Assembly: GCA_964235605.1 (NCBI GenBank) | Contig: CAXSCR010000009.1 | Span: 1-64,000, forward strand | Reading direction: 5' to 3' | From: DATCRE01 sp964235605 | GTDB taxonomy: Bacteria; Bacteroidota; Bacteroidia; Cytophagales; Cyclobacteriaceae | Length of the DNA: 64,000 bases | Shown: in pieces, positions 38,409 to 47,891 of the stretch | Numbering within the stretch: position 1 is the stretch's first letter | Layout of the letters: every line of letters begins with the position of its first letter | Program-made: the position numbers and the translations under genes | Notes under the pieces: model-generated | The model's input: only the letters and a program-made list of their open reading frames with translations | What the model was told of the DNA's origin: nothing | Database searches by the model: none

Positions 38409-39098
38409 TTATTTTGTCTTATTTATTCGTCCTCCGCCAATAGAAATTCCGGCACGTATGCCTAGATAGTTATTAACAACTTCGCCACCACCTGGAACTT
38501 TTGATTTAGGCACAAAATTATAATCTAGTGTGAGATTAAAATGGCCTGCATCAATACCAATTCTTGGGTAAAAGCCAAAAACTGTTTCTGCATCCACATC
38601 ATTTGCACCTGTATTATTGGGACTAGCCGTATTAAACTCCATAGCGGCAAGGCTAAACAAACCTACTCCAGCTCCGATAAAAGGTCTTACGTTGTTATTG
38701 TTAAAATAATATTGACCATTCAGTGTATACGATAGTTGTGATGCGCCATCGCCCTTAAAATCATTGTTTTTCACACCTGTAACACCGCGTACAATAACTG
38801 CAGATTCCAACCGGAGTCCGACTGATACTCTATCAGAAGCGCGATAAGCTGGCTCAACGAACAATAGTACACCGCCACCTGCTCCATTGCCTTCTCCTGG
38901 TACTGCATAACCGACGCCCAATCCAACTTTAAATGCTGTGAATTCACGTGTGTTGGTAGTGTTAACTGTCTGAGAAGTAGAAGTTGTAGTATACGTTTGC
39001 GTGCTGGTACTGTTTTGCGTGCTGGTGCTGTCTTGCGCATATCCAATAGAAGTCGCTACTGCAATTATTAAAAAAGAAATTATTGATATTTTTTTCAT
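38409..39098 (-). CDS. Outer-membrane beta-barrel protein
   Basis: A 229-residue exported protein with signal peptide (MKKISIISFLIIAVATSIGY, cleavage after AQ). A Ser/Thr/Gln-rich linker (TSTQNSTSTQTYTTTSTS) is followed by about 170 residues of alternating amphipathic strands: FKVGLGVGYAVPGEGNG, RVSVGLRLESAVIV, QLSYTLNGQYYF, RPFIGAGVGLFSL, FYPRIGIDAGHFNLTLDYNF and YLGIRAGISIGGG. This is the eight-strand OmpW/OmpA-type barrel layout common in Bacteroidota. The function is unknown. Confidence 0.75.
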   Translation of the reverse strand: MKKISIISFLIIAVATSIGYAQDSTSTQNSTSTQTYTTTSTSQTVNTTNTREFTAFKVGLGVGYAVPGEGNGAGGGVLLFVEPAYRASDRVSVGLRLESAVIVRGVTGVKNNDFKGDGASQLSYTLNGQYYFNNNNVRPFIGAGVGLFSLAAMEFNTASPNNTGANDVDAETVFGFYPRIGIDAGHFNLTLDYNFVPKSKVPGGGEVVNNYLGIRAGISIGGGRINKTK

Positions 39099-39798
39099 AG
39101 TTCGTGTTTAAAATTTATAGGTAACTCGTAAAAAAATGATGCCAGCCATATCTGAATAAAAAATAATTCTTACTATAAAGAGATGTGTGTTTCTAATATT
39201 TATTGAGAATTTTATCCACACCTTAAATTTAACTCAGTTGTATAAAATTTTAAATTGTATGCGATCAACCTATAACTATGATGACTGCATCAGCATTTAA
39301 AAAACATGGCACTTTCTTTTCCGAGTACCTGAAGAAAATCCCCCGTTTGATCGATCTGCTTTTAAGGTGATTAAAAAAACGAATAGCGCTACGCTGCATG
39401 AGGAAACTTTTTAGGCTAATCTTAAACTTTAGCCGGGTAATTAACGCTTTTTCTGTGCTTTTATAAATTATTGATTTATCACGTTCATAACAATGGTACT
39501 TGCAAGGATGGACAATATTTAATTTGAAACAAATTCCTGCTGAGCTAATGCTTATTGTATTAAATACTGCTTATCAGGATGTGTTTGCTAGCGAAGGCAA
39601 AACGAGTAGGTAAGATTAAGTATTAACGAAAACGTTTTGCGGCACGTCATTAATTATGTACTTCATGATAGAATCAACTCTGAATTATTTCACGTAAAAC
39701 ATGTATAATAGAGTAGAGGCCATTCAAGACTGCAGTGATTGGAGAATGAGCTGGAGGCGCTATAATGCAATAGAAAACCACCGTTAAAAAGATAGCAA
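39099..39798. other. Intergenic region without a recognised gene
   Basis: About 700 bp. A 30-codon frame near 39279 (MMTASAFKKHGTFFSEYLKK) is short and unsupported. No repeat or terminator was recognised. Confidence 0.4.
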
Positions 39799-41091
39799 TT
39801 ATTTTAATGTGTTTAGACGCACCATAAAGGTACTACCTTCACCATAGGCTGATTTCACTTCAATGGTACCATCGAGTTTGTTTACTGATTCTTTTGTAAT
39901 GAATAGACCAAGGCCGCTTCCCTTTGATCTCTCAGAACCACGAAAGAACATGTTAAAAATTTTATCTTGATACTCAGGGCTTATTCCGATACCGTTATCC
40001 TTAACATATAAAAGTTGGTTACTTATTTGATAACCTATTTCAATAAATGGATTTTCTTTATGTATGGCATGATACTTAATAGCGTTGCTAACTAGGTTGC
40101 TTATAATAATTTTAAGTCGAATTCGATCTGAGATCAAAACAGTTTCGGCATCTACAAGATTTCTAAATTCTATTTTATCGGCGTTAATGTTAAATTTTAA
40201 GGTATCAATTACTTCCGTTATCAAATGGTGTAATGGTACAGATTCCACAGCAACATCAGTCCGGGCATTACGTGAGTAGTCGATGATCTCTTGTATGTAA
40301 TTGTCTTGCGCATTTACGCGATCCAAAATCATTACCAATAGTTGATCTAACTCTTTAGATTCATTTGTAACCCTAGCAATATTGGTCAAACCTATAATTG
40401 AACTAAGGGGTGACCGTAAATCATGTGAAACACTATAAACAAAACGGTCCAGGGCCTCATTAACACTTTTTAATTCTATATTTTTCTGGTTCGATAAGTG
40501 CTCCTTTTTAATGAGATCTCTTTCGGAATGTTTATTAAGGTTTATTAGGAAGTGTACAATGAGTATTGACACCGTAGCTGATATAAAATAATTTAAAATA
40601 AAGCTTGTGTGTAGATATTGCTCTGAGGGCATGGGTGCTGTAATTGGTGAGGGCCAGAGATAAGCAACAAGAAAAAATACATTGGTTAAACCTGCCAGGC
40701 CCAGCCCTGTTTTCACATTCTCATATCCAAGTATGGCAAACGATCCGATAGCAGTAGGTATAAAGAATATATAAACACCAGTTTCTATTGGATCTGTCCA
40801 TGCGGCCCAAAGGACAACCAAGTTAGTGGCAGTCATTAAAATTATTTTTGCCGCCTTGTACTTTTTAAGACGAATAAGCCTCAGCACATAAATGGGTGCT
40901 AAAAACAGAATGAGATAAGACGGAAGTGCATAATGCAAATTATTTATCAGATCTAACCAACTATAGATGAAAGCTACGACGAGACAAATCAGGGCGATGT
41001 AACCAGTTAGCATCAAGCGCTTAAATTCAGCTCTCGAAGGAATTTTTTCCCTTCCAATAAGAAAATTTCTAACGATTTTGGACACAGCCAC
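39799..41091 (-). CDS. Membrane-bound sensor histidine kinase
   Basis: A 430-residue kinase with about six membrane helices in residues 28-185 and no large periplasmic domain, suggesting membrane or small-hydrophobic-signal sensing. A cytosolic linker follows, then the HisKA dimerisation domain with phospho-acceptor H223 in VYSVSHDLRSPLSSI. The HATPase domain has the N-box NLVSNAIKYH, G1 DNGIGISPEY, the F-box region FNMFFRGSE and G2 GSGLGLFITK. It has no receiver domain and no response regulator next to it, so it is an orphan kinase whose partner lies elsewhere. Confidence 0.9.
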   Translation of the reverse strand: MAVSKIVRNFLIGREKIPSRAEFKRLMLTGYIALICLVVAFIYSWLDLINNLHYALPSYLILFLAPIYVLRLIRLKKYKAAKIILMTATNLVVLWAAWTDPIETGVYIFFIPTAIGSFAILGYENVKTGLGLAGLTNVFFLVAYLWPSPITAPMPSEQYLHTSFILNYFISATVSILIVHFLINLNKHSERDLIKKEHLSNQKNIELKSVNEALDRFVYSVSHDLRSPLSSIIGLTNIARVTNESKELDQLLVMILDRVNAQDNYIQEIIDYSRNARTDVAVESVPLHHLITEVIDTLKFNINADKIEFRNLVDAETVLISDRIRLKIIISNLVSNAIKYHAIHKENPFIEIGYQISNQLLYVKDNGIGISPEYQDKIFNMFFRGSERSKGSGLGLFITKESVNKLDGTIEVKSAYGEGSTFMVRLNTLK

Positions 41092-41249
41092 ACTTACATT
41101 TCTAGTAACAAGTTATGCCAACTGGTCAAGAAATACAAATCCTTAACATGAGCCTGAAATGTGAGCCGCCTGCATAAAACTTTAAAAAATCGATCTATCA
41201 GCTCAAAGCTAGCAGCCAGAAGCTATAAGTTTGATAAAACACTCTGGGG

Positions 41250-41525
41250 TTATTTATTTACCACTTGCAACCACCGTTCCTTTATCTCTTCTTTTAGTCT
41301 TTCAATAATTTCATCTAAGCCATCATACCAGTCGAGATGTGGGCTCCATGAAGTACAGCCACCGGCAGTGGATACGCACTGCGTATCTTTCCATACTTTG
41401 CTGCACTGCGGACAACGACCTGCTGTTGAAAAGGTATCCCAGACTAGTCCACATGAACAGTTCCAATATGGTTTTCCGTCAGGTTCCCACTTACACTTTG
41501 GACAACGAACATGTATATCGGCCAT
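41250..41525 (-). CDS. Zinc-ribbon protein, 91 residues
   Basis: Three Cys pairs in the first 50 residues (CPKCKW, CSCG, CPQCSKVWKDTQC) form one or two zinc ribbons. A Trp-rich middle (TSWSPHLDWYDGLDE) and a C-terminal helix (IIERLKEEIKERWLQVV) follow. Small proteins of this layout are seen in Bacteroidota without known function. It could bind nucleic acid or a protein partner. Confidence 0.65.
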   Translation of the reverse strand: MADIHVRCPKCKWEPDGKPYWNCSCGLVWDTFSTAGRCPQCSKVWKDTQCVSTAGGCTSWSPHLDWYDGLDEIIERLKEEIKERWLQVVNK

Positions 41526-41682
41526 GAGGATAAATATTTAATTTAGGTGCAATATAGAAACAACTACATCTTCTGTGACTAACGTAACGCCAATTTAGAA
41601 AAATCTAATGCGCATGCTTAAAGGGCAATCATTAATGAAACTTATACGCAGCTATGGCGCTTGTCTTGCCTAATAAATGCAA

Positions 41683-42054
41683 TTAGGATACTAATCCCTT
41701 TATTTTAGAATATGCTTCCGTTACAATATTAATATGGAATTTCAGCATCATATAGAATCCGAAGATAATAAGTATACCTGCTAAGTAGGCGGTTAGCAGA
41801 GATATAAAACTATTTCTGTGAATTTTTCTAGCATGTTTTACATAATGATCTGAAAATTTTTCCGTCCAAGTGTGTGTGAATACATAAAATGGGTAGAAAA
41901 TAATAAGTGTTAATGACATACCTATTGCTACATCAAAGTATGGGTTTTTTGTGCTTTTGATTACTGGCAGCAACTTCATAATAACATCATAAACTAGCTT
42001 AGTGATTAGCACGGTGAACGTGTAAACCATAAATTTTTTAAAGTTCTTAGTCAT
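41683..42054 (-). CDS. Small membrane protein with three helices
   Basis: A 123-residue protein with hydrophobic segments FMVYTFTVLITKLVYDVIM, FDVAIGMSLTLIIFYPFYVF and FISLLTAYLAGILIIFGFYM. A basic loop (HYVKHARKIHRNS) separates the last two. Family not recognised. Confidence 0.55.
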   Translation of the reverse strand: MTKNFKKFMVYTFTVLITKLVYDVIMKLLPVIKSTKNPYFDVAIGMSLTLIIFYPFYVFTHTWTEKFSDHYVKHARKIHRNSFISLLTAYLAGILIIFGFYMMLKFHINIVTEAYSKIKGLVS

Positions 42055-42705
42055 GTTAAGATTAATTAATTCAATGGCAATATATACCTTATCACTTTGT
42101 TAGGGTGTACCGAAATGATGGAAAACATACGCGTAACCAAGTAATTATACATAAACCGCATTCAAATTTAAAGTCGCTTAATACAACTTAATCCCAAATA
42201 AAAGGCGCGAAACTTATTATTTTCAATATTTCATTACCTGTGCCTTTTTGGTATGTATCAATTTTGTCAGCATTTTATTAATGAAGCCTGTATTGTGGTT
42301 GCTTTAACGAATAAAAAGGACATACACCAGAGCTTAAAATTCGAACAATGCCAGACATAGGAAGCGAAGCTTTATCCATTACATCGCTATATATGAGACT
42401 ACCTAATATAGAGACTAATGTGTTTATTATAAGAACTGATAGATTAGCTCACGCGTTAACCAGTGTGAGAAGCTTTTTACAGTTAATTTGGTCTCTAATG
42501 TCATTCCAGATACCTTGTAAGAATGCATGATTTTATCAGAAACAAATTATGGTTCGCGAAGTTTGACTACACGAAGTTTTTTTCAATTATTAAGCGCTTG
42601 GGGTTAATTTATATCACACCACATTACCTATTATTGTTATTCATTATGACCGTAAGGCAAACAATCATTTCCTTTTGAGTTGTCATAGTTTTAATAAGCG
42701 TATTA
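42055..42705. other. Intergenic region without a recognised gene
   Basis: About 650 bp, AT-rich; a 60-codon frame at 42348 is not protein-like. No repeats or strong hairpins were seen. Confidence 0.4.
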
Positions 42706-43062
42706 ATGGAAAAATATACAGATCAGTTAAAGTTAGACTTGAATAAGGCTATTGAACATATGTTATCAAAAACGAAGGCTATAGAGCTGATAGATGGTTA
42801 TAATCTCGAGGTAAGCAAAGTAGGGGCAGTGCTGGTAAATAACATCTCTGAATTAAGGTTACTGGATTTTATTGGCGGGAGAAAATTTGAGGTTGCTAGT
42901 GAAGGTAGGCTCAACATTAGCGAGAAAACTGAAAATGGTGATACCCTTAGGCTTGTATCTTTTAGACTTAGAGAATCGCTAGTTAATTATGATGACACAA
43001 TCAGAAAGTTTGCCGTTTCAGATATAGGCAAATTTACTGCTTTAGAGTTTGTTAAGAATTAA
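42706..43062 (+). CDS. Hypothetical protein, 118 residues
   Basis: A soluble alpha/beta protein starting with an amphipathic helix (DQLKLDLNKAIEHMLSKTKA). Strand-like blocks follow (NLEVSKVGAVLVNNISELRL, GDTLRLVSFRLRES). Family not recognised; no signal peptide. Confidence 0.55.
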   Translation: MEKYTDQLKLDLNKAIEHMLSKTKAIELIDGYNLEVSKVGAVLVNNISELRLLDFIGGRKFEVASEGRLNISEKTENGDTLRLVSFRLRESLVNYDDTIRKFAVSDIGKFTALEFVKN

Positions 43063-43206
43063 CAATAGTTGATGATAGATAATTTCGTCATTATACAACC
43101 AACCTTATCTCATGCATGTTACCGCGGCCCAACAAGATTTATTGAAATTTCAGCTGAGTAGCACTTCGTGGCCTTATTTTTTAATACGCATTGGGAAACT
43201 ATATTT

Positions 43207-43644
43207 ATGTCTTCTCAGAATTACGGTAATCATGTTCGGTATTATTATCCGCATCATTTTATATTTTATCCGTTGGTATTTTTATCGGTTGGGTTATGAA
43301 CATATCTAATGTTCCGATATGAGGATCAACAACTCATCTGGATGGCGCTAACTGGTGTATTCCTGCTGTTAGGCTGGCTTTCATTTATGATGCGTCAACA
43401 CTATGCGCTAATGAATCAAAATCGTATTGTGCGATTAGAAATGCGACTGCGCTATTATATACTCACGCAAAAGCGTCTTGAAACGATTGAGCAGAAACTA
43501 TCTTTCGAGCAGATAGCAGCCTTACGCTTTGCATCGGATGACGAACTTATTTCACTTATACAACAGGCAGTTGATAAAAAACTTTCCGTAACGAATATTA
43601 AAAAATCGATAAGAAATTGGGAACCGGATTATATGCGCGTTTAG
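43207..43644 (+). pseudogene. DUF6526 membrane protein with an in-frame TGA
   Basis: The first 30 codons read MSSQNYGNHVRYYYPHHFIF then YPLVFLSVGL, the family's start and first helix. A TGA at 43297-43299 interrupts. The same frame continues TYLMFRYEDQQLIWMALTGV with a second helix, then NRIVRLEMRLRYYIL, QIAALRFASDDELISLI and the family ending DYMRV. Only one nonsense change separates the two parts, and the frame is otherwise intact over 145 codons. An ATG at 43309 could restart translation to give a 111-residue fragment lacking the first helix. Confidence 0.8.
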
Positions 43645-43768
43645 AATGTACGCAGCAAGAACTTGTTGAATCCGTAACGGTTGTTCTTTACAGGGCATTA
43701 ATGCAGTGCTTGATTTCGACATTCATTTAGCAATTAACCCTAGCAAGAAAGATTAGATTCTAATGAAG

Positions 43769-43796
43769 AATCAGAGCCCATGGTGGGACTCTGATT
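43769..43796 (-). terminator. Terminator of the DUF2130 gene
   Basis: AATCAGAG (43769-43776) pairs with CTCTGATT (43789-43796), with an inner CCCA/TGGG match. It lies 18 bp downstream of the minus-strand stop. Confidence 0.65.
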
Positions 43797-43814
43797 TGTA
43801 AATAGGCAGCTATT

Positions 43815-45083
43815 TTATTTTTCTATTACCAATAGTTTAATTTCATCAATTTCAAGGGCAGCGATTTCTTTTACCGCTGTACCGGCAATTCCTCGTACAT
43901 CACCATATAACGAAACTGTGTTCTCCATCACTTTAAAAATTTGTTTCTCACGTTTTGACCAATGACTTATAACTTGTGCTTTCTCTTTGTTGAGATCCTC
44001 TTGCATCTGTTGGAATGCCTCAACAATTGCTTCAAGCTTCTGCCGGAATTCAGTGCTGGTAAGATATTCATACAAAAGCTGCATTTTATCACCTCTGTTT
44101 TCTTGCGCTACTTTAACTTCACCAATACGGCATAATGATTCTCTAAAGATGGCAGATAGTGCTTTAAAATCTCCAAATGTGCAAACCCATATGCCTTCAT
44201 ATAGGCCAAATCGCGTCATATCGTTAGGCAATACTTCAGTCACCAGCACACCGATATCAGCTTGGGTGAGACGCATATCTTCCTTTAACTTGGAAGTCCA
44301 ATCACCTCCAAAATTTTTTGTGCGTTTACTTTCATAAAGAATTTTTCCACAGACATTTCCATATCCATCTTTTACGTGATGGATACAATCACCACCTCGT
44401 TTCCCTTTAGATACTTCTTCAATTATATCTCTGATAAAAGTATACTTAAGATAATCTTCAATAGCAAGCTCTTGTACCTCGCCTTGGGCCTGCATGCTTC
44501 CTTGATCAGATTTTCTTTTCATTTCATTTACCAACCTGGTCTGATCATCTAATTTCTTTTGCAGATCGGCCACTTTCATTCTTTCCTCTTCACGCGCTTT
44601 TTCTGTTTCTTCTTGAACACGCCTTCTTAACGTTAGGTCCAAGGTTTCCTTTTGGCGCTCTAACGCTTGTTGCTTTTCTCTTATATCTAACTGCGCTTTT
44701 TCAGATGCTCTTCGCTCGGCATCAACTCGTAGAAGCTTTTCGCTATCAAGTAATCTCTTTCTTAATTCAAGTTCTATCTGCCCTTCTCTCATTTTGAGTT
44801 CACGTTCACGCTCTTCAAATATTAAAGATTGTTCTTCCAGCTTTAATAATCTTGAAGCCTTATCTTTTCTATCTGATTCAAGGCTTCTGATTTTAGCAAG
44901 ATATTTTTCTTCCTCAAGTTTTTTAGTGCGCTGCTCTATAACTTTTGCATTCTCTTCTAGTTTCTCTTCGTACTCCTTTTCCAGATGAAGTCGTACATCA
45001 TGTTCCAAAGCGGCCTCGGGCGAAAATTTGCTTCCGCAATGTGGACACTTGACCTGCAGGTTGGTTTTTGTATTATTTCCCAT
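43815..45083 (-). CDS. DUF2130 coiled-coil protein
   Basis: A protein of about 422 residues. The start at 45083 (MGNNTKTNLQVKCPHCGSKF) puts a zinc-ribbon half (CPHC) at the N-terminus; the frame is open to 45146. A long, charged coiled coil (about 30-215) precedes the DUF2130 domain: KRGGDCIHHVKDGYGNVCGK, ILYESKRTKNFGGDWTSKLK, ADIGVLVTEVLPNDM and GIWVCTFGDFKAL. DUF2130 resembles a PD-(D/E)xK-like fold in the family literature (inference here: the E-x-K of ILYESKRTK). It is intact. Confidence 0.85.
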   Translation of the reverse strand: MGNNTKTNLQVKCPHCGSKFSPEAALEHDVRLHLEKEYEEKLEENAKVIEQRTKKLEEEKYLAKIRSLESDRKDKASRLLKLEEQSLIFEERERELKMREGQIELELRKRLLDSEKLLRVDAERRASEKAQLDIREKQQALERQKETLDLTLRRRVQEETEKAREEERMKVADLQKKLDDQTRLVNEMKRKSDQGSMQAQGEVQELAIEDYLKYTFIRDIIEEVSKGKRGGDCIHHVKDGYGNVCGKILYESKRTKNFGGDWTSKLKEDMRLTQADIGVLVTEVLPNDMTRFGLYEGIWVCTFGDFKALSAIFRESLCRIGEVKVAQENRGDKMQLLYEYLTSTEFRQKLEAIVEAFQQMQEDLNKEKAQVISHWSKREKQIFKVMENTVSLYGDVRGIAGTAVKEIAALEIDEIKLLVIEK

Positions 45084-45522
45084 ATGCCAATATTTTGTTT
45101 TAGCATGAAATAATTCAAATGGTTTGACAACGGCTGTCAAAGTCAATATTTGTGTTGAAAAAAAGGCTTTTTATGTGGGCCTATTTATAAGATCTATAGT
45201 ATAAGGACTATAAAAAGATATTCTGATTATAAGTAAGAGGTGATATTCGACAACGATATTCGTATGTTATCTAAGCGCGAATATAAGCGTGTTATGGTGT
45301 TGTCACTAATATGGGCCTCACGCTGATATATTTGCAAGGATCTACCCTAAAATAGCTATGTTATTTATTGTTTTTTTTCTTCTTCAAGCGGATCGTGCTT
45401 TTTTATAGCGAAAGAATCCTATTTCCGGTATGCTTTTTTTTTTCACAAACCGGATAACTAGGACATTAGCTTTTTTGGTAAATGGCGTATATGTTAAACG
45501 TTCGTAACGCTCTTTAAAACAT
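45084..45522. other. Intergenic region, nothing recognised
   Basis: About 440 bp of T-rich sequence upstream of the DUF2130 gene. No convincing frame or repeat. Confidence 0.4.
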
Positions 45523-45948
45523 TTAATTTGTCTCTGTATATTTTTTGAAATTATTAAGAATAGCTTGCCAGCCGCCCCTTTGCATTTCGATAGGATTTTG
45601 ATTTTCAGGGTCGAAGGTCTCTGTTACTTTTGTTTCATTATTGTTACCTAAAAAAGTGATTTTAACTGTGCGTCCATCATCTAAAATGTATTCAATTACT
45701 TTGTTGGGCTCAACGTTTGTGTAAATACCCCCGAAATCAAAACTAAAGCTTCCGTCTTTGGCGGCCATGGTAGTTTTGAATTTACCATCTTTCTCTAAAT
45801 CGTTTTCGGCATGGGGTGCATGCCAATCGTCAGATGCGAACGCCCATTGGGTTATATGTTGTGGCTCAGACCAAAAGGACCATACTTTTTCTATAGGTGC
45901 TTTTATTGTAGCCTCGATAGTGATGGATGATGTTGTTGCTGTTTCCAT
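45523..45948 (-). CDS. SRPBCC/AHSA1-domain protein
   Basis: A 141-residue helix-grip (Bet v1-like) protein. It starts SSITIEATIKAPIEKVWSFW, has SEPQHITQWAFASDDWH and VIEYILDDGRTVKITFL, and ends with the C-terminal helix GWQAILNNFKKYTE. The family binds hydrophobic ligands or acts as an Hsp90-activator-like fold. A promoter-like box (45982-45989) lies upstream. A second SRPBCC gene, frameshifted, is divergent 255 bp away. Confidence 0.88.
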   Translation of the reverse strand: METATTSSITIEATIKAPIEKVWSFWSEPQHITQWAFASDDWHAPHAENDLEKDGKFKTTMAAKDGSFSFDFGGIYTNVEPNKVIEYILDDGRTVKITFLGNNNETKVTETFDPENQNPIEMQRGGWQAILNNFKKYTETN

Positions 45949-45981
45949 ATACGTTGTTTGATTAATTGTTCATTTGTCTCA

Positions 45982-45989
45982 CAAAGTTA
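45982..45989 (-). promoter_or_regulatory. Promoter -7 box of the SRPBCC gene
   Basis: On the minus strand this reads TAACTTTG, matching TAnnTTTG, 33 bp before the start codon. No clear -33 TTTG was identified. Confidence 0.4.
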
Positions 45990-46203
45990 AGCTATTAAAT
46001 CTACCAAGAGAATGTGAAAAACGACATGTTAGCGGGCTGATTGCGGCAAATTGTTATATAAGCCATACATACATGGGTTGTGCTGGCATTAGAATTTATA
46101 GGATATAATAGGTACAAGCAAACTACTTTAAATCTGAGGGGATGCAATGTTGCTTTCAATAAATGTTCGCGGTATATGGGTAATTAATCAACTACGAATT
46201 AAT

Positions 46204-46637
46204 ATGGTTACTACAGATATTATTGCAATAACAGAAACTACAATTAATGCAGCTGTTGACAGGGTTTGGGATGCGTTTGTAAATCCCCAAATCATTAAGA
46301 AATACATGTTCGGAACCAACATTGTTTCGGATTGGAAAAAGGATCTAAAATAATTTGGAAAGGGAAGTGGCAGGGGAAATCTTATGAAGATAAAGGTGAG
46401 ATTCATAAAATCATACCTTCTAAAAAATTGCAATACACTCACTTCAGTCCGCTCTCAGGCTTAACAGATAGTCCTGAAAATTACCATACAGTTACAATTG
46501 AATTGGTAGCTAAAGGAAGCCAGACCGTTGTTTCCTTATCACAAGACAATAATGCCACAGAAGAAGCGCGCGAACACGCAAAGAAAAATTGGGCGATCAT
46601 GCTTTCGTCACTTAAAAAGCTACTAGAGGAAAATTAA
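46204..46637 (+). pseudogene. SRPBCC/AHSA1-domain protein, single frameshift
   Basis: The first frame from 46204 reads MVTTDIIAITETTINAAVDR, VWDAFVNPQIIKKYMFG and IVSDWKKD, then stops. One base missing in the A-run at 46336-46340 joins DWKK to GSKIIWKGKWQGKSYEDKGE and the rest of the domain, ending EHAKKNWAIMLSSLKKLLEE at 46637. The joined 145-residue product is a normal SRPBCC protein related to the gene at 45523. A single A-run deletion may be a sequencing error. Confidence 0.85.
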
Positions 46638-46884
46638 CATTGGAAAATACGGGTTAGCAAATGGCTTCTTAATAATCACAAGGCACTCATAGATATATAT
46701 AAATTAACGTCTATACTTAATCTACTTTCATACTGTTTAATCCATGAAGCAAATTGCATTTTCTGCTTGATCATTTCATTCTACAGTGATTGCTTTTAGC
46801 AAACAATAATTAATCGCGATCCTGAAATCACAAAAAGTGTAGTGAAGTATCCTGATTACCGCATTCTATTTTCTGGCATAAAAA

Positions 46885-46901
46885 AAGGGCTCGAAGCCCT
46901 T
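46885..46901 (-). terminator. Terminator of the YtxH-like gene
   Basis: AAGGGCT and AGCCCTT pair around a 3-nt loop; on the minus strand the stem is followed by a run of T. It is 21 bp past the stop codon. Confidence 0.8.
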
Positions 46902-46921
46902 CCGTTTACCTGTCAAATTGC

Positions 46922-47125
46922 TTATGAAGGTTGTCCTTCATGAACGTTCTGAAAATTGCTAATGCTATTTTTAGCATATTCAGTTGCCTTACCAGCCAAA
47001 TCTTTAAGCAAATCTGAAGCAGAATTAAGTGTTTGCTTACCTTTTTCTGTTCCTAAATAATTTGCGACTACAGCAGCTACAACAGCACCACCTAGTGCAG
47101 CGAGAATTATATTATTTTTAGACAT
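46922..47125 (-). CDS. YtxH-like small membrane protein
   Basis: A start at 47125 (MSKNNIILAALGGAVVAAVV) gives a 67-residue protein with one Ala/Val-rich membrane helix followed by YLGTEKGKQTLNSASDLLKD and a helical tail, the layout of YtxH-domain proteins. The frame is open to 47170. The role in Bacteroidota is unknown; the family is often stress-induced. Confidence 0.7.
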   Translation of the reverse strand: MSKNNIILAALGGAVVAAVVANYLGTEKGKQTLNSASDLLKDLAGKATEYAKNSISNFQNVHEGQPS

Positions 47126-47450
47126 AAATTTTATGGTTTTTTTATAAAATGAGACTTTTTGTTTACCCATTACTTTGTTTTAATATACTATTATAAAAAG
47201 AATGCCACGGTATGGTTTTCCGGTATATTCCCGGTAACGCTAAAAAAATTTAATATTGAACTATCATGCTGTTGATGATTTTAACCGCTAGGCCAATTGT
47301 ATGACCGGTTTTAAGCAGTGCTTAGCTGCTAATAAATGTCTGACTAAACTGATACAAGAGCACCTTGCTTTGTAATGTTATATTATCGATAATAGATTCG
47401 AATCCCCTATTATAATGTAGCAATCAATTTTTTAAAATGATGAAAATTAT
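47126..47450. other. Intergenic region, nothing recognised
   Basis: About 325 bp between divergent genes; no frame, repeat or hairpin of note. Confidence 0.4.
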
Positions 47451-47840
47451 ATGATTAAAATTTATCTTCTATTCAGTTTTGGCCTCCTGATCACCTGCAA
47501 TACAAATTCTAAGGTGTCAGCACCCAATGAATTGGTAGGCACATGGAAAATGATTGAGCAACTGGCCGATCCAGGCGATGGAAGCGGGGTTTTTAATAAA
47601 GTTGAAAGAGATAAAACTATAGAGTTTTTTCCCGATGGTAGGTTTGCATCAAACGAGTCAATGTGCATGGGTATAACTAATGCTGGTTTGGGCACTTACG
47701 ACACAAAGAAGTTTACTCTTAATCCTACAAATTGTCAAAATGAAATTAACTACCAGATTAAGGATTCACATTTGATTCTGAGTTTTTTCTGCATAGAACC
47801 TTGCGGTGAGAAGTACGAAAAGATTGCGCTAGAGAAGTGA
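47451..47840 (+). CDS. Small lipocalin-like lipoprotein
   Basis: A 129-residue protein with a lipoprotein signal (MIKIYLLFSFGLLITC). A lipocalin-like domain begins ELVGTWKMIEQ, has KTIEFFPDGRFASNESMCMG and GLGTYDTKKFTL, and ends with HLILSFFCIEPCGEKYEKI. Four cysteines after the lipobox may form disulphides. The role is unknown. Confidence 0.75.
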   Translation: MIKIYLLFSFGLLITCNTNSKVSAPNELVGTWKMIEQLADPGDGSGVFNKVERDKTIEFFPDGRFASNESMCMGITNAGLGTYDTKKFTLNPTNCQNEINYQIKDSHLILSFFCIEPCGEKYEKIALEK

Positions 47841-47891
47841 TAAAAAGAAAAAAGCTACAGGTATCAACTGCGCTTTTTCCTAGTGATAAAT

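Noticed and set aside
42348..42530. 60-codon plus-strand frame
   Set aside because: No protein-like pattern; stops in flanking frames are frequent and there is no promoter.
43297..43299. Possible stop-codon recoding (TGA as Trp)
   Set aside because: Many intact genes in the window end with TGA at the expected place, and another broken gene uses TAG, so a code change is not supported.
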